Below are positions 3,770-9,242 of a stretch of DNA of 22,039 nucleotides, piece after piece. The DNA comes from a virus. The notes under the pieces were generated by a model that was not told the DNA's origin, searched no databases, and saw only the letters and a list, made by a program, of their open reading frames with translations. The DNA lies in the IMG/VR virus record IMGVR_UViG_3300032116_001451, positions 1 to 22,039 of that record. One strand, given 5' to 3'. The position numbers and the translations under genes are program-made. Each line of letters opens with the position of its first letter. Position 1 is the stretch's first letter.

Positions 3770-4195
3770 ATGAGACCATTTTCTTCATACAGTTCCGATC
3801 CTCTTTACAAAGCAATCACCAAAGTTTTATCTGAAGGTGTTAAGATTGCTCCTCCAAAAGGATATGGAAAAGACATTCCAAAAAACTTTCAGGTTGCTTT
3901 TCAAAGCATTCTTGACCAAGCAAGCAAGACGCATACAATCACGAATGCAGCTTTCTTTGACTCAGGTTATTACGGTGTGTCATTCAACATTGGTAAAGTC
4001 GAATATGTCGTTGGCTTGTCCGACACACGAATGACAAAAGATGACGGTATTGTCATGGGCAGTATCTTTCTTCAGAAGACAGGTTCATCAAGTCGAATTG
4101 TAAACGTTGTTGCAACTGACAAGTTCGATGTTGAGTTTCCAAGCCAATCCGATATCTCCAAAATCGTAAAAGCAATTTCAAAGCTTCCAAAATAA
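3770..4195 (+). CDS. Putative head-packaged protein, DPL leader family
   Basis: A 141-aa protein whose N-terminus has SSDPLYKAITKVLSE, similar to leaders at 6805 and 7463 (DPLxxAxxxVLxE). LSE at residues 20-22 is a good gp21-type site. The rest, from VKIAPPKGYGKDIPKN onward, is predicted alpha plus several strands and ends with a basic SDISKIVKAISKLPK helix; no family is recognised. A degenerate late-type box (CATAAACA, 3759-3766) precedes it, so it may also be read through from the gene at 3501. Unlike most neighbours it is followed directly by a tRNA, 7 nt downstream. Confidence 0.75.
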   Translation: MRPFSSYSSDPLYKAITKVLSEGVKIAPPKGYGKDIPKNFQVAFQSILDQASKTHTITNAAFFDSGYYGVSFNIGKVEYVVGLSDTRMTKDDGIVMGSIFLQKTGSSSRIVNVVATDKFDVEFPSQSDISKIVKAISKLPK

Positions 4196-4202
4196 ACTTT
4201 AC

Positions 4203-4288
4203 GCGCGCGTGGCGGAATGGCATACGCGGCAGTTTGAGAGACTGTTCCCTTAAGTGGGTTGTGGGTTCGAGTCCCACCGTGCGCACCA
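4203..4288 (+). tRNA. tRNA-Leu (GAG)
   Basis: Acceptor GCGCGCG/CGTGCGC, A73 and CCA. Anticodon stem GCAGT/ACTGT holds loop TTGAGAG with GAG. The long variable arm CCC-TTAAGT-GGG is normal for Leu. T-arm GTGGG-TTCGAGT-CCCAC. Confidence 0.93.
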
Positions 4289-4295
4289 TCTTAAC

Positions 4296-4469
4296 ATGAT
4301 TTCAAGATTCTTCATTGCTCTGATAGCATTAGTTTCTGTTAACTGTGCAGCTCTAGACGGGTATGAGCGCAGATACGGAATTGCTTATTATGACGAAGAA
4401 GGTAATAAGCTTGAAGCAAGTGTTGCTCTCGTGCCAGTAAAACCAAAGGTCATTAGATCATCTAAGTAA
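4296..4469 (+). CDS. Small secreted protein
   Basis: A 57-aa protein starting MISRFFIALIALVSVNCAALDG, a typical signal peptide: a basic residue, about 13 hydrophobic residues, then a Cys or Ala cleavage region. SVNC is only a poor lipobox, so signal peptidase I cleavage after CAA is about as likely. The mature part (about 35 aa) is polar, with GIAYYDEEGNKLE. No family is recognised. Start ATG 4296 lies 8 nt after tRNA-Leu. The stop overlaps the next start (TAATG), so the two are translationally coupled. Confidence 0.65.
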   Translation: MISRFFIALIALVSVNCAALDGYERRYGIAYYDEEGNKLEASVALVPVKPKVIRSSK

Positions 4470-5656
4470 TGTCTCTTAGCTTTACAAAGTTTAGAATGTT
4501 GTCCGAACGAAAACGTTTGGAGCCAACTCTATATGATGAGCTTAAGCCATACTCTACTGATCCTGCATACTTCGTTACATTCACTGCAATCGAGAAGGTA
4601 GGTATCAATCCATCAAATGCATTCTCGACTCCGATTGGAATCTATGCATATTCTCTGAAGGATCTTTGGAAGCATTGGATCGCAGGAAACTTTTTCTTTG
4701 GTCGAGATCGTCCGTATGTCAATCTGCTAAAGGTTAACACAACTAAGATTCTGCATCTTAAGAATTACAGCTTTAACACTAAGGACCTTTCAATTCTTCA
4801 GGCAAGATACGATTCAGTTAAGAACGTTACTGACCTTTCATTTGAAGCCTTTCTAAAAGATACTCGTGCCGCAACTGCAAAGGAAACAAACCTCTACAGC
4901 AATACATCGGATGGAGCAGTTCTGTGGAACTTAACATTTCGTATTGCGCGAAAGCTTGCATCGGATAACTCAAAAGCTTTCACTGTTCGATGGAATACGC
5001 TGTTCCGTGAGTTAGGATATGATGCTATTTACGATACATCAAGTATCATTCATTTGCTTCAGTCCTCACAAGCAGTCTTCTTTACTCCATCTTCATACAA
5101 GCTCATTGGTCGATTCAAGAACAAGAATCTGATCGTAAATGATTCTGATTATTGGGGAACGAAGGAACAACCGTTTTGGTATCCAGGCGAGAATCCTGCA
5201 GTTGACATTGCGATTACTACAGTCATTGATTCTCAAAAGAAGGTTCTCCTTGTGAAACGAAAGCAAGATGGTTCATGGGCATTGCCTGGTTCCTTTATTC
5301 ATACTGACTCTGAAAAGGGCGAGCCATTCAACTGGGGCCGTGAAGCTCCAAAGCAGGCTGCTATTCGAGTCCTGACCGAGAAGACAAAACTTTACTTAGG
5401 CGGGCTTCGATCAATTGGAGAAAAGATTCGCTTTGTCGGTAAGTTTGATTCAAAGACCAAAGACTCGCGCAACAATAAAGAAGCATGGTCTGCATCTTAC
5501 TTCTTTACGATTCATTTTGACGATGCTAGTGAAATAGATCTACAAAAGATCGGTGCACAAGCTGAAGCGTCTGATGCTAAATGGTTCGCACTTAATGAAG
5601 TTCCAAAACTCGCATTTGGACATAACGGTCTAATCAGACAAATTCTCAATAAATAA
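4469..5656 (+). CDS. Putative packaged protein with C-terminal Nudix hydrolase domain
   Basis: A 395-aa protein in three parts. Residues 1-13 (SFTKFRMLSE) form a short leader ending in LSE, a gp21-type site. Residues about 30-215 form an unnamed domain with STPIGIYAY (53-61), GRDRPYVNLL (78-87) and a late YDAIYDTSSIIH and QAVFF; this could be ADP-ribosyltransferase-like, but that is only a guess. Residues about 243-395 form a Nudix domain: strands VDIAITTVID and VLLVKRKQDGSWALPGS, then a box with E292, R300, E304 (AAIRVLTEKTKL). The second Glu of REUxEE is Lys, as in the NrtR/ADP-ribose group, so catalysis is uncertain. Known Nudix enzymes hydrolyse nucleoside diphosphates linked to X. Confidence 0.8.
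   Translation: MSLSFTKFRMLSERKRLEPTLYDELKPYSTDPAYFVTFTAIEKVGINPSNAFSTPIGIYAYSLKDLWKHWIAGNFFFGRDRPYVNLLKVNTTKILHLKNYSFNTKDLSILQARYDSVKNVTDLSFEAFLKDTRAATAKETNLYSNTSDGAVLWNLTFRIARKLASDNSKAFTVRWNTLFRELGYDAIYDTSSIIHLLQSSQAVFFTPSSYKLIGRFKNKNLIVNDSDYWGTKEQPFWYPGENPAVDIAITTVIDSQKKVLLVKRKQDGSWALPGSFIHTDSEKGEPFNWGREAPKQAAIRVLTEKTKLYLGGLRSIGEKIRFVGKFDSKTKDSRNNKEAWSASYFFTIHFDDASEIDLQKIGAQAEASDAKWFALNEVPKLAFGHNGLIRQILNK
5648..5655 (+). promoter_or_regulatory. Putative T4-type late promoter box
   Basis: AATAAATA lies 4 nt before the ATG at 5660 and overlaps the stop codon of the Nudix gene. Confidence 0.42.
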
Positions 5657-5659
5657 GCT

Positions 5660-5977
5660 ATGCCAATAACTAAAGAGAACGGCGAACAATATCGTCTCAA
5701 GTACATCTCTCAGACGATCCTATCTTCAAGGACGGATCGTGAGAAGGTAATTACTATGTTAGCATTGCTCAACGCGAAAGTTATTGGTGATGATAAGATT
5801 GCTAAGGTCACGAATACAAAGAATAGGTTAGCTGCTAACCTAGTGAACCTTGATAAGAAAATCTCCGATAAGATCACTCTTTGGAATAAAGTCTACCTCG
5901 GTCTGTTTAAGAAGACTCCTTCTTCTATTGCTGAGCGTGATGCGCTAATTTCAGAGTTTGCAAATAAGAAATTCTAA
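5660..5977 (+). CDS. Hypothetical helical protein
   Basis: A 105-aa protein, mostly predicted helix, with no Cys and a high Lys/Asn content. No recognisable family, signal peptide or membrane segment. It lacks the (L/I)xE leader of its neighbours, starting MPITKENGEQYRLKYISQ. A late-type box sits just before its start, and it ends 2 nt before tRNA-Thr(GGT), so it is embedded in the tRNA array like the leader-bearing genes. It may be a late protein of the same regulon without head targeting. Confidence 0.7.
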   Translation: MPITKENGEQYRLKYISQTILSSRTDREKVITMLALLNAKVIGDDKIAKVTNTKNRLAANLVNLDKKISDKITLWNKVYLGLFKKTPSSIAERDALISEFANKKF

Positions 5978-5979
5978 TC

Positions 5980-6054
5980 GCCCATATAGTTTAATGGTCA
6001 GAATGCATTCTTGGTAAGAATGAGATCCGAGTTCGATTCTCGGTTTGGGCTCCA
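5980..6054 (+). tRNA. tRNA-Thr (GGT)
   Basis: Acceptor GCCCATA/TTTGGGC (one mismatch), T73 and CCA. Anticodon stem CATTC/GAATG holds loop TTGGTAA with GGT. T-arm CCGAG-TTCGATT-CTCGG. T73 is shared with the CGT isoacceptor at 3406. Confidence 0.92.
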
Positions 6055-6079
6055 GCTTTAGTTGGTTTTGTTTTCGAAT

Positions 6080-6167
6080 GCCGATGTGGCGAAATGGTAA
6101 ACGCGGCAGTTTCAAACGCTGCTATTCTTTATTGAATTTGTGAGTTCGAGTCTCACCATCGGTACCA
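6080..6167 (+). tRNA. tRNA-Leu (CAA)
   Basis: Acceptor GCCGATG/CATCGGT, A73 and CCA. Anticodon stem GCAGT/GCTGC holds loop TTCAAAC with CAA. The long variable arm ATTC-TTTATT-GAAT fits Leu. T-arm GTGAG-TTCGAGT-CTCAC. Confidence 0.93.
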
Positions 6168-6203
6168 ATTTTGATAAACTCTTCAGTTTGGTAAACACAT
6201 TTT

Positions 6204-6211
6204 GATAAATA
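6204..6211 (+). promoter_or_regulatory. Putative T4-type late promoter box
   Basis: GATAAATA lies 5 nt before the ATG at 6217 of the HNH gene. A related string, TTGATAAACTCTTCAGTTTG, occurs at 6172 and may be a decayed copy. Confidence 0.45.
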
Positions 6212-6216
6212 AGTTT

Positions 6217-6666
6217 ATGCAAATTGAAGATGCAATACGAACGAGTGTTACTATGTCAGAGGCAGCACGCAAAATGAATCTGCCTTTCAGCACGTTTAAA
6301 CGTAAAGCTGGAGATTTGTATCAACCAAATCAAGGAGGTAAAGGAACTAGGAAAGAATTTAAGCGTAATGGATATTCTGGAGTTTTGCTAACTAGAGACA
6401 TTCTTAATGGGTTAAGACCACAATACCCAACGAATAATTTAAAGCGTCGGTTAATTAGTGAAGGGATTCTTGAAGAGAAATGCGCAGAATGCGATCATTC
6501 CGGTCTTTGGAATGGATTGCCTTTAGTTCTTCATCTTGATCATATCAATGGGATAAATGATGATCATAGAATAGAAAATTTACAACTGCTATGTCCAAAC
6601 TGCCATAGTCAAACGCCTACATACGCAGGAAAGAATAAAAGAAAGAAACATTCTACGGAGATATGA
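6217..6666 (+). CDS. HNH homing endonuclease
   Basis: A 149-aa HNH nuclease. Residues about 1-30 look like a helix-turn-helix (MSEAARKMNLPFSTFKRKAG). The nuclease core has zinc Cys pairs C89/C92 and C126/C129, and the catalytic segment LHLDHINGINDDHRIENLQLLCPNCHSQ with D108-H109 and H130, plus WNG before it. This is the common phage HNH type with a Cys4 zinc site. It lies between tRNA-Leu and tRNA-Ser, and its last codons and stop overlap the first 10 nt of tRNA-Ser, so it appears to have entered flush against that gene. The ATG at 6217 is preferred because the box is just upstream. Confidence 0.88.
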   Translation: MQIEDAIRTSVTMSEAARKMNLPFSTFKRKAGDLYQPNQGGKGTRKEFKRNGYSGVLLTRDILNGLRPQYPTNNLKRRLISEGILEEKCAECDHSGLWNGLPLVLHLDHINGINDDHRIENLQLLCPNCHSQTPTYAGKNKRKKHSTEI

Positions 6667-6748
6667 CAGAGCCTGGTATTGTGCCTGCCTGGAAAGCAGT
6701 GGCCCACTCAAATGGGTGGCGCAAGTTCAAATCTTGCTATCTCCGCCA
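6657..6748 (+). tRNA. tRNA-Ser (GGA)
   Basis: Acceptor GGAGATA/TATCTCC is perfect, with G73 and CCA. Anticodon stem CCTGC/GCAGT holds loop CTGGAAA with GGA. Long variable arm CCCA-CTCAAA-TGGG. T-arm CAAG-TTCAAAT-CTTG. It is the last tRNA before the terminator. Confidence 0.94.
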
Positions 6749-6754
6749 TTTCAT

Positions 6755-6776
6755 AACCCGCTTCGGCGGGTTTTTT
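6755..6776 (+). terminator. Rho-independent terminator of the tRNA array
   Basis: Perfect stem AACCCGC/GCGGGTT with a TTCG tetraloop followed by a run of T. It lies 7 nt after tRNA-Ser, so the array probably ends here. Confidence 0.93.
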
Positions 6777-6790
6777 GGTCTCTAGAAATT

Positions 6791-6798
6791 GATAAATA
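6791..6798 (+). promoter_or_regulatory. Putative T4-type late promoter box
   Basis: GATAAATA lies 6 nt before the ATG at 6805, right after the array terminator. As nothing else can transcribe the next gene, a promoter is needed here, which supports the promoter reading of this motif. Confidence 0.6.
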
Positions 6799-6804
6799 AC
6801 CGAT

Positions 6805-7449
6805 ATGCTAGCATCTCATGTAACTCGCGACCCATTGATTGCGGCTGTTAATTCAGTCCTCAATGAATCACATTCTCTTACTGAAGCTGAAATGACAGCT
6901 CTTGATCTTCGCAAGAAGTATGGTGGTGCTTATGTTTCTTCAATGGATCTGGACGGTGAATATGAAGGAGAAGTTCAGTTCGTAAATAAGATCAAGAACT
7001 TCATGCGCAAGCATAAGCTTAGTCCTAAAGAGACTGCAGTTTTTCACGAAGATGGATTTAAGAAGTATGAGTCATTTCCTGCAATGGTCAAGCTTCTTAA
7101 AAAGAAGAACATTCCATTCGAAGATTTTACTGACAGAGTCGGTTCAGGTGTAATCGTATTCTCGCTTAAACCAGTTGTCAATGAATCAGTTTCTGATGAG
7201 GTTCAACTAGATGAGGATAAAGCACAAGACACTCTTCAGCGTCTAAACAAATTCGCGAAGGAGCTAAATGCTATTGATGCAGAAATGGATTCTCTTGATG
7301 CTCAAATAAAGAAGCTAGAGAAAGCATACGAAAAGCTTAATGCTAAGGCTGGTGTTCTACAAGATAATCGCGACGATGCTCACATCAAGCTTAAGGATTC
7401 TGGAATCTCTAAGAATCTAATAGACAAAGCTTACAAAGGAAAACTCTAA
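6805..7449 (+). CDS. Putative head-packaged protein with coiled coil, DPL leader family
   Basis: A 214-aa protein starting MLASHVTRDPLIAAVNSVLNE. The DPLxxAxxxVLxE leader matches those at 3770 and 7463, and LNE (19-21) is a gp21-type site, with LTE (25-27) just after it. An alpha/beta domain covers about 30-122. An acidic linker with another such site (LDE, 135-137) leads to a long coiled coil (about 140-195) of alternating Leu/Ala and charged residues. No family is recognised. Two extra sites suggest that it may be processed into two parts. The next gene's box overlaps its stop. Confidence 0.78.
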   Translation: MLASHVTRDPLIAAVNSVLNESHSLTEAEMTALDLRKKYGGAYVSSMDLDGEYEGEVQFVNKIKNFMRKHKLSPKETAVFHEDGFKKYESFPAMVKLLKKKNIPFEDFTDRVGSGVIVFSLKPVVNESVSDEVQLDEDKAQDTLQRLNKFAKELNAIDAEMDSLDAQIKKLEKAYEKLNAKAGVLQDNRDDAHIKLKDSGISKNLIDKAYKGKL

Positions 7450-7455
7450 TAAATA
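7448..7455 (+). promoter_or_regulatory. Putative T4-type late promoter box
   Basis: AATAAATA lies 7 nt before the ATG at 7463 and begins on the stop codon of the preceding gene. Confidence 0.48.
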
Positions 7456-7462
7456 ACTACTC

Positions 7463-8296
7463 ATGAACCAACCATTCTCTAAATCCCACAAAGACCCGTT
7501 AACTGCTGCGGCTGCTTCAGTTCTATTCACTGAAGATATTTCGGCTATCAAAGACAAAGTCTCAAAGCTAAAGGCAGGCGACAAGACAAACTTTGGTGTT
7601 GTCAAATCGATCAGCGATACTTCAATTGAGTTCAAAGCTCGAGACACTGGAGTAACTAAGATTTCATTCAATCAGCGCAAGATGGGTTCAAAGGATTTCG
7701 TCCTTGACAAGTTGATGAAGCTTAACGAAGAAGAATCTATTGATGAAAGTTTTAGTCCTCGTCTAAAGGGTCTTGCAAAGGATGTAGTTGGCCATGGAAA
7801 GAATCTTGTTGATGCTCTTAATAAGGATGACACAACAACTGCAAAAGATGCTCTTAACGAGGTTATGATCGCTGCAGAAGAGATTCAGTCAGTTCTAAAG
7901 AAGATCAAGAATGAATCTGTTGAAGAACTTGATGAAGAAGAAAAATCCTTTCGTGTAAACGCAAGATTCAATAACAAGAATGCTAAAGGTCTCTGGCAAA
8001 AAATCAGTTGGCCAACCAAAGCTAATTCTAAGGAAGACGCTGAAGCAAAGTTCCGCAAGCGCATGGGTAAAGATCTAATCAAAGATCTTGAAGTTCTTGA
8101 AGAAGAAACTGAAATTGAAGAAGCTGCACCTGCCGACGTTATTGCTCTTGCACGAGAAGTTGGTTATCCGCCAACAGAAGCAGAGCGTCAGTATGCAAGT
8201 TGGACGAAGCGCGGACTTTCAAAGGATAACATCAAAGCTCTCATTAAGAAGTACGCCGAAGAAAAGAAGAATTCTACTTCAGTTTCCAAAAAATGA
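7463..8296 (+). CDS. Putative head-packaged polyprotein, DPL leader family
   Basis: A 277-aa protein with leader KDPLTAAAASVLFTE (10-24). The body splits into blocks joined by acidic linkers: an SH3/KOW-like block (about 32-82), a helical block (about 97-150), an alpha/beta block beginning SFRVNARF (162-210), and a C-terminal three-helix block with REVGYPPTEAERQYASW (225-270). Every linker carries (L/I)xE: LNE 87-89, IDE 93-95, LDE 156-158, LEE 212-214, IEE 218-220. This layout suggests that the prohead protease cuts it into several internal peptides, as T4 cuts its scaffold and internal proteins. No block has a known function. Confidence 0.78.
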   Translation: MNQPFSKSHKDPLTAAAASVLFTEDISAIKDKVSKLKAGDKTNFGVVKSISDTSIEFKARDTGVTKISFNQRKMGSKDFVLDKLMKLNEEESIDESFSPRLKGLAKDVVGHGKNLVDALNKDDTTTAKDALNEVMIAAEEIQSVLKKIKNESVEELDEEEKSFRVNARFNNKNAKGLWQKISWPTKANSKEDAEAKFRKRMGKDLIKDLEVLEEETEIEEAAPADVIALAREVGYPPTEAERQYASWTKRGLSKDNIKALIKKYAEEKKNSTSVSKK

Positions 8297-8517
8297 ATGA
8301 GGCAATTGATCCCAAGAATCTTAAGAAGATCATTCACAACGATGCGACAGTAACTCTTGGGAATGCTTCAATTGAACAACTTAACGCTTCAAAGCGTTGG
8401 TATCTTGACCGTGTTGGTCATGTGAAAGTAGGCGAGCGAAAAAGCTTGCAAGGAGTTCAAAAAACCTACATGAAGAACCTTGGTCTAATCACTAAGGAAC
8501 TTGCATCTAGGAAATAA
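8293..8517 (+). CDS. Hypothetical protein
   Basis: A 74-aa basic protein, MNEAIDPKNLKKIIHND onward, that starts on ATGA overlapping the stop of the polyprotein gene, so it is coupled to it and presumably late. The sequence looks helical, with GNASIEQLNASKRWYLDRVGH in the middle and a Lys-rich C-terminus. No leader, signal peptide or family is recognised. A promoter for the next gene starts 3 nt after its stop. Confidence 0.65.
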   Translation: MNEAIDPKNLKKIIHNDATVTLGNASIEQLNASKRWYLDRVGHVKVGERKSLQGVQKTYMKNLGLITKELASRK

Positions 8518-8520
8518 GTA

Positions 8521-8549
8521 TTTACATTTGTCCTTGGATAGTGTAAAAT
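8521..8549 (+). promoter_or_regulatory. Sigma70-type promoter, ATAGTG class
   Basis: TTTACA (8521-8526), 17-nt spacer ending ATAGTG, then TAAAAT (8544-8549). Spacer end and boxes match the promoters at 9051 and 11887. The leader to the ATG at 8637 is about 80 nt and holds a hairpin AGAGTA-TTACCG-TACTCT (8556-8573). Confidence 0.8.
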
Positions 8550-8636
8550 ATCATTAGAGTATTACCGTACTCTAAACCCAACGTATGATGCAGAATTCGT
8601 CTGTTGATTACATAAAACACAAACCTACAAATAATC

Positions 8637-9041
8637 ATGAAGAAATTCTTGCTTATTTGCATGGCTCTTTTATGCGTATCGTCGCTGAGTCCTGCAAAAG
8701 AAATAGACAGCACAGTCTACAAAGCCCGCGTAACGTATTACTCTGCGGATGGTAAATGGGGAAATCGAGTGGCATGCCAAAAAGCAAAGTACGCTAAAGA
8801 AGGCGTAAGTGTGGCTGCTCACCCAATGTTCAAGTTTGGAACAGTGCTTGAGATTCCTGCTCTAAAAGGAATCATCGGAGATGGTAAATTTGTGGTGCAA
8901 GACCGTGGTCCTGCTGTCACAAAGAAAGTGGCATCACGAGGGAAGACACTCGTATTTGATGTCTATGTTGCATCTCATTCCAAGATTCACAAAATGAAAA
9001 CTGCTGTTCCTGACTATCTGGAAGTCATTGTGAAAGAATGA
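8637..9041 (+). CDS. Secreted 3D-domain (RlpA-like barrel) protein
   Basis: A 134-aa protein with a clear signal peptide (KKFLLICMALLCVSSLSPA, about 1-20) and a mature 3D domain, a small double-psi beta barrel. Visible features are VTYYSADGKWG (32-42), GVSVAAHPMFKFGTVLEIP (56-74), VVQDRGPAV (86-94, D89) and GKTLVFDVYVASH (102-114, D108). The family includes the C-terminal domain of MltA and proteins that act on peptidoglycan. A phage copy exported to the periplasm could modify the cell wall during infection or lysis. It is transcribed from its own sigma70-type promoter rather than a late-type box. Confidence 0.82.
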   Translation: MKKFLLICMALLCVSSLSPAKEIDSTVYKARVTYYSADGKWGNRVACQKAKYAKEGVSVAAHPMFKFGTVLEIPALKGIIGDGKFVVQDRGPAVTKKVASRGKTLVFDVYVASHSKIHKMKTAVPDYLEVIVKE

Positions 9042-9050
9042 AAAATTCTA

Positions 9051-9079
9051 TTTACATTTGGCTGAAAATAGTGTACAAT
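9051..9079 (+). promoter_or_regulatory. Sigma70-type promoter, ATAGTG class
   Basis: TTTACA (9051-9056), 17-nt spacer ending ATAGTG, TACAAT (9074-9079). It begins 9 nt after the 3D-domain gene and drives the gene at 9243. Confidence 0.8.
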
Positions 9080-9242
9080 AATCTCATGCGGAACGGATAC
9101 CGCAAACAATCTGGCAAAGAAAGTTCCTAAATAAATTCACCAATACGAAAAACCACTTTCCGCCAAAACTTTGGGCAAAGGATGTTCCTAAACTCTTTTA
9201 ACTGGAAAAAATCACATCCCGCCCTCTTCTTTTCTACACATT
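9080..9242 (+). other. Long 5' leader with direct repeats
   Basis: About 160 nt lie between the promoter and the next ATG, unusual in this compact genome. The leader holds a hairpin GCGG/CCGC (9088-9103) and two copies of GGCAAAG-N3-GTTCCTAAA (9113-9131 and 9174-9192), 61 nt apart. No gene is seen. It may bind a regulator or fold into a control element; no known riboswitch is recognised. Confidence 0.45.

Noticed and set aside
1-6776. CRISPR array or integrase attachment site among the tRNAs
   Set aside because: Linkers are short, T-rich and unequal, with no regular repeat-spacer pattern; there is no integrase gene or partial tRNA duplicate suited to an att site.
9126-9135. AAATAAAT in the leader of the TerD-like gene as another late-type box
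   Set aside because: It lacks the preceding (G/A)AT context and lies more than 100 nt from the start codon, unlike all other copies.
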